5,695 nt of DNA from assembly GCA_016926315.1 (NCBI GenBank), contig JAFGOU010000120.1, positions 1 to 5,695 of the forward strand, in the 5' to 3' direction. The position numbers and the translations under genes are program-made. Positions 1 through 5,695 of the stretch are shown piece after piece. Under the pieces are notes generated by a model. It was not told where the DNA came from. It did no database searches and saw nothing but the letters and a program-made list of their open reading frames with translations. This stretch comes from Chitinispirillaceae bacterium (GTDB lineage Bacteria; Fibrobacterota; Chitinivibrionia; Chitinivibrionales; Chitinispirillaceae). Within the stretch, counting starts at the first letter, position 1. Each line of letters begins with the position of its first letter.

Positions 1-327
1 GCTGAACAGGAAAAAGGGGTTGTCGACCGGTTCGGCCCGCTGCCGGAAAGCGTAAGCGCGCTCCTGCTCCTCGTTCGCCTCAAATTCGCGGCGAGAAACG
101 CGGGGATGTGCCGCGTGGCAATAAGCGACGACGGACTGCTGTCTCTCACGTTTGAAGGGGAGGCCGGGATCGTACGGACCCGGATCATGTCTTTTTTGCA
201 GGCACACGGCAGGCAGTTCGAGGTAGAGGCGCAGGAGCAGCAGACCGTTCTGAAAACCCGGCTTTCTTCCGGAAGCAGGATCGAACGAATTAAAGAGGCG
301 CTATCGGTAAGCAGGGGAGAGAGGTGA
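1..327 (+). CDS. mfd: Transcription-repair coupling factor Mfd, C-terminal fragment (5' end outside window)
   Basis: The frame is open from base 1 and ends at a TGA (325-327), giving the last 108 residues of a protein whose start lies to the left. The fragment opens with a DRFGPLPESV motif followed by a helix LLLLVRLKFAARNAG and then short beta strands. This pattern is typical of the C-terminal TRCF (D7) domain of Mfd, with its 'RFG-LP-V--LL---RLK' core. Mfd is a cytoplasmic SF2 translocase. It pushes RNA polymerase stalled at DNA lesions off the template and recruits UvrA; D7 masks the UvrA-binding surface until the protein is engaged. The helicase motifs and RNA polymerase-interaction domain are not in the window, so only the family end can be confirmed. 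The end looks intact, with no frameshift. The next gene converges from the opposite strand after 44 nt. Confidence 0.9.
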   Translation, partial: AEQEKGVVDRFGPLPESVSALLLLVRLKFAARNAGMCRVAISDDGLLSLTFEGEAGIVRTRIMSFLQAHGRQFEVEAQEQQTVLKTRLSSGSRIERIKEALSVSRGER

Positions 328-334
328 TCGTCGA

Positions 335-360
335 AAATGCCCTCTCTGCTTGCCGAGAGG
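335..360 (-). terminator. Possible rho-independent terminator of the reverse-strand methyltransferase
   Basis: On the minus strand, 12 nt past the methyltransferase stop, the arms CCTCTC (355-360) and GAGAGG (341-346) can form a 6-bp stem with an 8-nt loop. After GCA comes a run of four T (335-338). On the plus strand no T-run follows the stem, so it would not be a standard intrinsic terminator for mfd. The stem is short and the T-tract is weak, so this is only a candidate. Its position between two convergent stop codons supports it. Confidence 0.35.
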
Positions 361-371
361 CCCGTTCCCGG

Positions 372-1376
372 TTATGTATCGATTGGTTCTGCCTTCCTTT
401 TCGCCATGCAAAACATATAGTCGCTCGGTATCGTCCCCTCCTCTATAAGCTTTTTTTCCGTTTCAATCAGTTCTTGCAGCACGTCGTCCCCTCCCGGCAC
501 GATTTCAAAATTGGCCGCAATCCCGTTAAGTATCGGCTGCAGCAGTGTTCCGCCGGTGTTCGCAAAACAGACAACGTCAAGTTCTTTCCGAAGCACCGGC
601 AGGATATCCTCCGACCTTACCGCTTCCGACGGGTCTTCAGAGATCAATTGTTCCCTGTCGATCCGCCTTTCCTGTTTTTTGGGAAGGCCGTGCCATTTTC
701 TCCGGTATTTCACCGGTATCGTCGCCAGGATAACGTTTGCACGTGCGAGCTGGTCGTCGGTAAACTGGATCCTGTTCGGGCCGACATACTCTCTCATGAC
801 AAGAATACCGCCGGGTTTCAGGGCTTTCCGTACCTGCCTGAAGAATTCCTCGAGCCGTTCGATATGGTGGATGGTCCCGACCGCCCAGATAAGATCGTAT
901 TTCTCCGGTGTCAGGACCACGTTGTTGAGGTCCTGCTGCAGGTAGCGTATCCGGTCCAGGCCTCTGCTTCGGGCCGCCTTTTCCTGCCGGTCTAAAAGCC
1001 CCTTTGCGATATCCATGACCTCAAACGAAGAAAAATATCCGGTTTCAAACAAAACCATCTCCGGCCGCGCTCCTTCACCGCATCCGATCGACAATCCTGC
1101 AAGCCCGCTGGTTCCGATATTCTTTTTGAGGTAGTCGGTGGTACGTTCAAGGTAATTCTTTTTTTTATCCCCGGTAATCATTTCGTTCTGGTATTCGCCG
1201 ATTGCGGCAAGCGTTTCCCAGTACGTTTTAAATCCGCTCGGCGCGTACCAGGAGACGGGAATGCTCCAGTGTTCGTTTGTACCCTTTTTCCTGAACACCG
1301 CATCGAGTTTGGCAATAATGCGTTGTAATAAAATTGAAATAATCACCCTGATTCTGAATTTCAGCACAGTATGCAT
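372..1376 (-). CDS. Class I SAM-dependent methyltransferase, substrate unknown
   Basis: Encodes 334 residues from the ATG at 1374-1376. This start has a well-placed AAGGAA Shine-Dalgarno 5 nt upstream. The frame stays open to an ATG at 1553, but that start has no visible ribosome site and would add 59 basic, low-complexity residues. The Rossmann methyltransferase core is clear. Motif I is LSIGCGEG (95-102), followed by an acidic residue D122 expected to bind the SAM ribose, D149 in QQDLNN, the YDLIWAVGTIHHI strand (160-172), and LKPGGILVMREYVGP (186-200). About 90 residues precede the core, beginning with a hydrophobic/basic helix (roughly 5-30) that could be amphipathic or membrane-associated. 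A C-terminal cap carries SEDPSEAVRSEDILP (246-260). Similar core-plus-cap methyltransferases often occur in surface-polysaccharide clusters, so a glycan or lipid substrate is plausible but not shown. The gene stands alone on the minus strand between mfd and the surA-like gene. Confidence 0.85.
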   Translation of the reverse strand: MHTVLKFRIRVIISILLQRIIAKLDAVFRKKGTNEHWSIPVSWYAPSGFKTYWETLAAIGEYQNEMITGDKKKNYLERTTDYLKKNIGTSGLAGLSIGCGEGARPEMVLFETGYFSSFEVMDIAKGLLDRQEKAARSRGLDRIRYLQQDLNNVVLTPEKYDLIWAVGTIHHIERLEEFFRQVRKALKPGGILVMREYVGPNRIQFTDDQLARANVILATIPVKYRRKWHGLPKKQERRIDREQLISEDPSEAVRSEDILPVLRKELDVVCFANTGGTLLQPILNGIAANFEIVPGGDDVLQELIETEKKLIEEGTIPSDYMFCMAKRKAEPIDT

Positions 1377-1601
1377 CGTGTTTCCTTCACTATCGACCAA
1401 AACGGGACCTGTTATCGATAAAAAATACTTATCTTGCGGCGTTTTCGTCTCCCTTTTCTTTTTTTCCCTTATCGACCGTTTCGGAAACGGGTTATTTCTA
1501 TCCGGCTTTTTACTCCCGGGATAATCTACCCCCTTTAAATCCCGCCCGCTCATAAGCTATTTTCAATTGTTCTGGTTTATCTCTTCTCCCGAAAGGTCTC
1601 T
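1377..1601. other. AT-rich divergent intergenic region
   Basis: This 225-bp gap separates the reverse methyltransferase start from the forward surA-like start, so both genes' promoters should lie here if they have their own. It is clearly AT-richer than its flanks. It holds a polypyrimidine tract (about 1449-1469), a perfect 10-bp palindrome TTATCGATAA (1412-1421), and three copies of TATCGA (1391, 1414, 1470). I found no convincing -35/-10 pair on either strand. An open frame crosses it on the minus strand as an in-frame extension of the methyltransferase (to 1553). Its lysine/arginine-rich, low-complexity translation and the good ribosome site at the inner ATG argue that it is untranslated leader. 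Confidence 0.5.
1382..1387 (-). promoter_or_regulatory. Shine-Dalgarno that decides the methyltransferase start
   Basis: The minus strand reads AAGGAA, then ACACG, then ATG, a 5-nt spacer. The alternative upstream ATG (1551-1553) is preceded by GAAAATAGCTT with no purine-rich match at the right distance. This is why the shorter 334-residue protein is preferred. Confidence 0.6.
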
Positions 1602-2891
1602 ATGTTCCACCGGCGTGTTTTCCTGTCGCTTGCCCTGTTTTTCTCCCTCGCTCCGGCCGCGGCGTTGCAGAAGCTCGACGGTGTTGCCGCAGTGGTGGGT
1701 GATGAACATATTCTTCTCTCGGAGGTCGACGCCTATACCGCCCTGCGCCTGAACGCGGAAGGCCTCAAGCCCGATGCGGGCGATATCGCGAAATACCGTA
1801 AACAGTACATCAACGAGCTCATCGACGGAAAGGTCCTGCTCGCCCACGCGAAAAACGATACGACCGTGCAGGTGACGGGCGAGGAGGTCGACCGCGCGCT
1901 CGACGGCCATATCGCTTCGATCCTTCAGCAGAACCGGCTGACACTTGACAGTCTGGAACTCCTTCTGCAGAGAGAGCAGGGTATATCGCTCGCGAAATTC
2001 AAAGCCGAATCCCGCAGCGCAATAAAAGAGCAGCTCCTCAAGCAGAAAGTCCACCGGCAGTATCTTTCCTCCATAAAAGTTTCCCGCCGCGATGTGGAGG
2101 CTTTTTACAGCACCTATAAAGACAGCCTTCCAAAAGCCGGTGAAAGCGTGCTGCTTTCAAAGCTGGCCATCGAGATCGCCCCGCCGCCCTCTGTCAGGCA
2201 GGCCGCGTACGAAAAAATCCTTTCGATTAAAAAGCGTCTCGATGGCGGGGCGGATTTTGCCGAAATGGCCAGGCAGTACTCCGAAAGCCCGGATGCGGCG
2301 AGCGGCGGCGACCTCGGGTTCATCGAAAAGGGCACCCTGACCCTGCTCGCCTTCGAACAGAAGGCGTTTTCGCTTCCGGTGGGCCAGACCAGCGACCCGT
2401 TCCAGACGTCGCTCGGATTTCATCTGGTCCATGTCGTTGCCAGGGAAAACCAAAAGGTACACGTCAGGCAGATTCTTGTTTCGGTCGCCGCTTCGCCGGA
2501 ACAGATCAAAAAAACCGATGCGCTCCTCGATTCGGTGCGCCGGCACTGTACGTCGGATGCCGCATTTTCGGCAGCGGTAAAAAAATACAGCACCGACAAA
2601 CTCTCAAAGGTGCGCAACGGCCGCATCGGGTGGAAAACACTGCTCGAACTTCCTGGACAGGTCCGTGGTGCGATCGACTCCCTGCAGAAGGGGGATGTCT
2701 CGGCGGTCATCAACGACAACAAGGAGATGGTGGTCTACCGTCTTGACGACAGGGTAAAAGAACGCGCACTGACCCTCGACGACGACTGGCAGGTCCTGGC
2801 AGACAAGGCAAAAGACATCCAGGCCCAGAAAAAACTCCTCGAACTGGTGACCCGGTGGCGCAAACAGGTGTATATAAGCATTAAACTCTGA
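1602..2891 (+). CDS. surA: SurA-like periplasmic chaperone with two parvulin-type domains
   Basis: Encodes 429 residues, the usual length for SurA (E. coli SurA is 428). The ATG follows AAGG with a 5-nt spacer. A signal peptide is evident: basic MFHRR, a hydrophobic stretch, and a likely cleavage after APAAA (about residue 21). The mature protein starts with the SurA N-terminal chaperone signature LDGVAAVVGDEHILLSEVD (25-43), then helical sequence to about 160. Parvulin domain 1 spans about 181-282, with GGDLGF (235-240) and LGFHLVHV (271-278). Parvulin domain 2 spans about 284-385, and a closing helix ends at 429. SurA-family proteins escort unfolded outer-membrane proteins across the periplasm to the BAM complex. 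The catalytic-site histidines of the parvulin fold are mostly missing: K187 and Q290 sit at the first-histidine position of domains 1 and 2, and domain 2 has V377 at the last. It may therefore act mainly as a chaperone. PpiD- or PrsA-like naming is less likely because there is no transmembrane anchor or lipobox. It leads a probable operon with the next two genes. Confidence 0.85.
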   Translation: MFHRRVFLSLALFFSLAPAAALQKLDGVAAVVGDEHILLSEVDAYTALRLNAEGLKPDAGDIAKYRKQYINELIDGKVLLAHAKNDTTVQVTGEEVDRALDGHIASILQQNRLTLDSLELLLQREQGISLAKFKAESRSAIKEQLLKQKVHRQYLSSIKVSRRDVEAFYSTYKDSLPKAGESVLLSKLAIEIAPPPSVRQAAYEKILSIKKRLDGGADFAEMARQYSESPDAASGGDLGFIEKGTLTLLAFEQKAFSLPVGQTSDPFQTSLGFHLVHVVARENQKVHVRQILVSVAASPEQIKKTDALLDSVRRHCTSDAAFSAAVKKYSTDKLSKVRNGRIGWKTLLELPGQVRGAIDSLQKGDVSAVINDNKEMVVYRLDDRVKERALTLDDDWQVLADKAKDIQAQKKLLELVTRWRKQVYISIKL

Positions 2892-2909
2892 CGGAGACGC
2901 CAACCGACC

Positions 2910-3644
2910 GTGGTCTACGACGCTCTGGCACCAATCTACGACCGGCTCATGAGCCATGTCGAATACGACGAATGGGCGAGGCTCATCGGACGCGTGGTCG
3001 ACCGTCATCTAGCATCCGATCGTCCGGCCCTGTTTGAAATCGGCGCCGGGACCGGTGTATTGGGACAGCGGCTTGTACAGTTGGGGTATGACTATACTGG
3101 ATCCGACCGCAGCTTTTCAATGAGCGCCTGCGGAATAACGCGAAATATCCCGTTTTTATGCGCCGACGGTCTTCACCTTCCCCTTAAAAAACGGTTCGAT
3201 CTGGTACTGTTCCTCTACGACGGCATCAACTACCTTCAGACGCTCGACCACTATGCCGCGCTCATGGAGGAAGTATACCGAATCCTTGTCGACGGTGGTC
3301 TCTTTCTCTTCGATATCACCACCGAGGCCAACTCACTGCACCATTTCAGGCAGTATCTCGACTTCGAGGATTGGGGCGACTACGCCAGTATCCGCCGGAG
3401 CTACTATCGCAAAGAGTCAATGGAGCAGCATAACGATTTCACGCTTTTCAGGCGGTTGCCCGGACCTTCGCCGGTGTTCGAAAAACTCCAGGAGCACCAC
3501 TGCCAGAAGGTCTTTCCCGCCGCCGGCATCGCACGAACGGTTCCGGAATCCCTTTTTACGGTAGAAGGGATTTGGGACGGGTATTCGTTCAACCGTTTCC
3601 GTCCCCACTCCGAGCGGGTGCATTTTCTCCTGAGGAAACGCTGA
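2910..3644 (+). CDS. YqeM-like class I SAM-dependent methyltransferase
   Basis: Encodes 244 residues from a GTG at 2910, with GGAGA about 12 nt upstream (2893-2897). The N-terminus, MVYDALAPIYDRLMSHVEYDEW, closely follows the family pattern of Bacillus YqeM and related methyltransferases. Motif I is FEIGAGTG (42-49), then D66 (SAM ribose), AD at 85-86, FDLVLFLYDGINYL (96-109), and the post-core strand VDGGLFLFDIT (127-137). The region after about 145 is rich in aromatic and charged residues (EDWGDYASIRRSYYRKE). It should form the antiparallel sheet that covers the active site in this group. The substrate of YqeM-type proteins is not established to my knowledge. It lies 18 nt after the surA-like stop and 2 nt before ftsE, so co-transcription is likely. 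The last codons overlap the ribosome site of ftsE. It is cytoplasmic, with no signal peptide. Confidence 0.85.
   Translation: MVYDALAPIYDRLMSHVEYDEWARLIGRVVDRHLASDRPALFEIGAGTGVLGQRLVQLGYDYTGSDRSFSMSACGITRNIPFLCADGLHLPLKKRFDLVLFLYDGINYLQTLDHYAALMEEVYRILVDGGLFLFDITTEANSLHHFRQYLDFEDWGDYASIRRSYYRKESMEQHNDFTLFRRLPGPSPVFEKLQEHHCQKVFPAAGIARTVPESLFTVEGIWDGYSFNRFRPHSERVHFLLRKR
3632..3636 (+). promoter_or_regulatory. Shine-Dalgarno GAGGA that decides the ftsE start
   Basis: GAGGA lies in the final codons of the upstream methyltransferase gene, 10 nt before the GTG at 3647. The frame also offers an ATG at 3572, but that would overlap the upstream gene by 73 nt and add 25 residues with no counterpart in FtsE proteins. 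Confidence 0.5.
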
Positions 3645-3646
3645 CT

Positions 3647-4309
3647 GTGATACAGTTCTCCCATGTCACCAAGGTGTACCCGGGCGGGTTTACCGCCATT
3701 CAGGACATCACCTTTTCTGTTGAAAAGGGAGATTTTCTGTTTCTCTGCGGCGCGAGCGGCGCGGGAAAATCAACGGTGCTCAAGCACCTCTATATGGACG
3801 ACCGGCCGAGCGCGGGCCGGGTGTTCGTCTGCGGATACGACTCCCACACCATCCTTCCCCGCGACGTCCCTTTTTTGCGCAGGAAGCTCGGGGTTGTTTT
3901 TCAGGATTTCAAGCTTCTCGACGACCGCACCATTTTTGAAAATATCGCCTTTCCGCTGCGGGTCACCGAAGCGCGGGAACGGGCGCTCAAGCACCGCGTC
4001 TTTGAAGTGCTTGCCTGGACCGGCCTCAGCCATAAATCCTTTTACTACCCGAGCCAGCTTTCCGGCGGCGAGCAGCAACGGGTTGCCATCGCCCGCGCCA
4101 TTGCCAACGACCCGTGGGTGCTCCTTGCCGACGAGCCCACCGGCAACCTCGATCTGGAGGTGTCAAAGGAGATCTTTTCACTCCTGCAAGCGATCAATTC
4201 ACGAGGCACGACGGTCATCATGGCAACCCACGACCAGCAGCTAATCGAGCCTTTTCACTATCGCAGGATCATGCTGTCGCAGGGCGTGCTGGTAAAAGAG
4301 ACGCACTAG
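3647..4309 (+). CDS. ftsE: FtsE-type cell-division ABC transporter ATP-binding protein
   Basis: Encodes 220 residues from GTG 3647, matching the normal FtsE length of about 220-225; the protein begins MIQFSHVTKVYPGG. All ABC ATPase motifs are intact. Walker A is GASGAGKST (35-43; K41). The Q-loop lies in VVFQDFKLL (83-91), a hallmark of FtsE. The signature is LSGGEQQR (138-145). Walker B is VLLADEPT (158-165) with catalytic E163, the D-loop is GNLD (166-169), and the switch histidine is H195 in ATHD. FtsE works at the cytoplasmic face of the inner membrane with the permease-like FtsX. ATP hydrolysis there is passed to periplasmic activators of septal peptidoglycan hydrolases. FtsX would normally be the next gene, but none follows: a 73-nt gap leads to a sugar dehydrogenase. 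A LolD/MacB-type ATPase is the main alternative; the Q-loop text and length favour FtsE. The gene is 2 nt from the methyltransferase stop and probably ends the operon. Confidence 0.88.
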   Translation: MIQFSHVTKVYPGGFTAIQDITFSVEKGDFLFLCGASGAGKSTVLKHLYMDDRPSAGRVFVCGYDSHTILPRDVPFLRRKLGVVFQDFKLLDDRTIFENIAFPLRVTEARERALKHRVFEVLAWTGLSHKSFYYPSQLSGGEQQRVAIARAIANDPWVLLADEPTGNLDLEVSKEIFSLLQAINSRGTTVIMATHDQQLIEPFHYRRIMLSQGVLVKETH

Positions 4310-4329
4310 ACGCCACGGAAAACTACCTT

Positions 4330-4358
4330 TTTACTAACGACATTTTTTATTTTAATTC
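4330..4358 (+). promoter_or_regulatory. Weak candidate promoter for the dehydrogenase gene
   Basis: The gap between ftsE and the dehydrogenase is T/A-rich, unlike its flanks. TTTACT (4330-4335) could serve as a -35 box, with TAATTC (4353-4358) 17 nt later as a -10; TTTAAT (4351-4356) is an alternative at 15 nt. Both boxes depart from the sigma-70 consensus. There is no clear terminator for ftsE here, so read-through is also possible. Confidence 0.25.
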
Positions 4359-4372
4359 GTAATCACCATCGT

Positions 4373-4377
4373 GGAGG
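4373..4377 (+). promoter_or_regulatory. Strong Shine-Dalgarno GGAGG that decides the dehydrogenase start
   Basis: GGAGG sits 5 nt before the GTG at 4383. An in-frame GTG at 4371 overlaps this ribosome site and has no purine-rich sequence of its own upstream, so the downstream GTG is preferred. Confidence 0.7.
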
Positions 4378-4382
4378 AACCA

Positions 4383-5627
4383 GTGTATCAACCAGTTGTC
4401 GGCGTTGTCGGGCTCGGGTATGTCGGTTTGCCGCTTGCCGTTGCGCTGTCGCGGCAATTCAAGGTCATCGGTTTTGATATCAACACAAAGCGTATTGCCG
4501 TCCTGCGGAGCGGAAAAGACCCGAACGGAGAAGTTCCGCCGGAAGAGCTGAAAACCGCGTCGATTGAATATACCTCGGAAGGCGTCGCACTCGCCCGCGC
4601 CGACATCATCATCATTGCCGTTCCAACGCCGATCGACGCCCATAAAAACCCTGATCTCACCCCGCTCTACCGCTCTTCTGAAACCGTTGGCGCACACATG
4701 AAAAAAGGCGCGATCGTTGTATACGAATCAACGGTCTATCCCGGGGTCACTGAGGACGAGTGCGTCCCTGCCCTTGAAAAAGCCTCTGGTTTCACCTGGA
4801 AAAAAGATTTCTTTGTCGGCTACTCTCCCGAGCGCATCAACCCCGGTGATAAAAAACACACCTTTACGACCATTCTCAAGATCGTTTCCAGCGACACGCC
4901 GGAGACCCTTGAAAAGGTCGCCGCGGTCTATGGTGCGGTGGTAAAACCCGGCGTCCACAGGGCCTCTTCCATTAAAGTCGCCGAAGCGGCAAAGGTGATC
5001 GAAAACACCCAGCGCGACATCAATATCGCCCTCATGAACGAATTGCGCATCATCTTCGATAAAATGGGTATCTCGACCAGGGAGGTGCTTGCTGCCGCCG
5101 GCACCAAGTGGAATTTCCTCCCCTTTGAACCGGGCCTTGTCGGCGGCCACTGTATCGGCATCGATCCCTATTATCTGGCCTACAAGGCCGAGGAGATCGG
5201 CCACCACCCGCAAATCATCATGGCCGGCCGCCGCATCAACGATGCCATGGGCCGCTATTTTGCCCGTGAACTCATCAAAAAAATGATCCGCGGCAAGCGT
5301 AACGTGATGGGCGGCCGCGTACTGGTTCTCGGCATCACCTTTAAGGAAAACTGTCCGGATATCCGCAACTCCCGGGTGGAAGATATTATAAAAGAGCTTC
5401 AGGAATTCGGGATTTCAGTGGATGTCTGGGACCCGGTGGCCGACCCTGACGAGGTGCGGGAGGAGTACGGGTTTACCCCGGTTGTCGAGCCATCACCAGG
5501 AACTTACGATGCGGTACTTCTTGCGGTCAAACATAAATCTTTTGTCGCGGCCGGGGTGCAAGGCCTGAAAGCCTTCCTCAGACCCGAAGGTATATTTTAC
5601 GATATCAAAGAGGCGCTTACAGCATGA
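4383..5627 (+). CDS. tviB: UDP-N-acetylhexosamine 6-dehydrogenase, TviB/VipA/WbpO type
   Basis: Encodes 414 residues from GTG 4383, close to the usual 420-425 for TviB/WbpO. The enzyme uses two NAD+ to oxidise C6 of UDP-GlcNAc or UDP-GalNAc to the uronic acid, a precursor for capsule, Vi-type or O-antigen polysaccharide; it acts in the cytoplasm. The N-terminal NAD-binding fold shows GLGYVGLP (10-17). VPTPID (80-85) with PDLTPL (90-95) is typical of this subgroup rather than of UDP-glucose dehydrogenase. YESTVYPG (114-121) and SPERINPGD (148-156) follow. The central helix SIKVAEAAKVIENTQRD (196-212) is highly conserved. The catalytic cysteine is C257 in GGHCIGIDPYYL, and the C-terminal UDP-binding domain has ITFKENCPDIRNSR (318-331). 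All key residues are present. UDP-GlcNAc versus UDP-GalNAc preference cannot be read with confidence. The stop overlaps the next start (ATGA), so the two are probably translationally coupled; a tviC-like epimerase, the common partner, is not next. Confidence 0.9.
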   Translation: MYQPVVGVVGLGYVGLPLAVALSRQFKVIGFDINTKRIAVLRSGKDPNGEVPPEELKTASIEYTSEGVALARADIIIIAVPTPIDAHKNPDLTPLYRSSETVGAHMKKGAIVVYESTVYPGVTEDECVPALEKASGFTWKKDFFVGYSPERINPGDKKHTFTTILKIVSSDTPETLEKVAAVYGAVVKPGVHRASSIKVAEAAKVIENTQRDINIALMNELRIIFDKMGISTREVLAAAGTKWNFLPFEPGLVGGHCIGIDPYYLAYKAEEIGHHPQIIMAGRRINDAMGRYFARELIKKMIRGKRNVMGGRVLVLGITFKENCPDIRNSRVEDIIKELQEFGISVDVWDPVADPDEVREEYGFTPVVEPSPGTYDAVLLAVKHKSFVAAGVQGLKAFLRPEGIFYDIKEALTA

Positions 5628-5695
5628 AAAACCATTTTTGGTCCCGATCGCTCCTTCTGCCGGTACAGCTGCTGCTTTTATCACAACACCCAGCA
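5624..5695 (+). CDS. Start of a secreted or membrane-anchored protein (partial, 3' end outside window)
   Basis: An ATG at 5624 overlaps the dehydrogenase TGA as ATGA and stays open through 24 codons to the window edge. AAAGAGG (5607-5613) lies 10 nt upstream as a possible ribosome site. The visible part begins MKNHFWSRS, then the hydrophobic run LLLPVQLLLLS. A basic N-terminus followed by a leucine-rich core looks like a signal peptide or signal anchor. No family can be named from so little. The tight coupling suggests a role with surface polysaccharide or the envelope, but that is inference. Confidence 0.6.
   Translation, partial: MKNHFWSRSLLLPVQLLLLSQHPA

Noticed and set aside
324..995. 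Plus-strand 223-codon frame starting GTGA over the mfd stop, which would look translationally coupled
   Set aside because: It lies antisense to the methyltransferase. Its translation is rich in Arg, His, Phe and Pro with no recognisable motif, while the opposite strand has a complete methyltransferase core.
1261..1524. Plus-strand 87-codon frame with hydrophobic stretches, resembling a small membrane protein
   Set aside because: Its hydrophobicity comes from the T-rich tract and from being antisense to the methyltransferase 5' end. There is no ribosome site and no family resemblance.
1563..2054. Minus-strand 163-codon frame opposite the surA-like gene
   Set aside because: It is a shadow of the SurA-like coding frame, which has a signal peptide and clear domains; the reverse translation has no motifs.
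3572..3646. Upstream ATG extension of ftsE
   Set aside because: It would overlap the preceding methyltransferase by 73 nt and add 25 residues absent from FtsE proteins. GTG 3647 gives the normal family length.
4310..4370. Possible small RNA or terminator after ftsE
   Set aside because: The T-runs are not preceded by a GC-rich stem, and no stable hairpin is visible by eye.
4728..5213. Minus-strand 161-codon frame opposite the dehydrogenase
   Set aside because: It is a shadow of a strongly conserved gene with all its catalytic motifs on the plus strand.

Overview
The window reads as a compact stretch of chromosome from a Gram-negative (diderm) bacterium. The evidence is a periplasmic SurA-type chaperone with a signal peptide, an FtsE-type ATPase, and a nucleotide-sugar dehydrogenase of the capsule/O-antigen kind. 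The coding sequence is moderately GC-rich and the non-coding gaps are visibly AT-richer. Three of the five starts visible inside the window are judged to be GTG. The sequence alone does not fix the phylum. A deltaproteobacterial or Fibrobacterota-like lineage would fit, but that is a guess.

Layout. (1) 1-327, +: the C-terminal end of the transcription-repair coupling factor Mfd, cut by the window edge. (2) 372-1376, -: a class I SAM-dependent methyltransferase that converges on mfd. A short hairpin lies between the two stop codons. (3) 1377-1601: an AT-rich divergent gap, the longest non-coding stretch here. (4) 1602-4309, +: a tight three-gene run of SurA-like chaperone, YqeM-like methyltransferase and FtsE-like ABC ATPase, with gaps of 18 and 2 nt. 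(5) 4310-4382: a T-rich gap with a possible weak promoter. (6) 4383-5627, +: a TviB/WbpO-type UDP-N-acetylhexosamine 6-dehydrogenase. Its stop overlaps (ATGA) the start of a secreted or membrane-anchored protein that runs off the right edge.

How the genes may work together. The surA-ftsE group suggests envelope biogenesis and division: an outer-membrane protein chaperone plus the ATPase that normally works with FtsX to control septal murein hydrolases. No ftsX follows ftsE, which is unusual. The dehydrogenase makes a UDP-N-acetylhexosaminuronic acid for surface polysaccharide. The reverse-strand methyltransferase may also act on a surface glycan, but its substrate cannot be read from the sequence.

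I do not see a convincing undescribed system. The most useful oddities are the loss of catalytic-site histidines in both parvulin domains of the SurA-like protein, the ftsE gene without ftsX, and the reverse-oriented methyltransferase between mfd and surA. No tRNA, rRNA, CRISPR array, insertion sequence or long repeat was seen.
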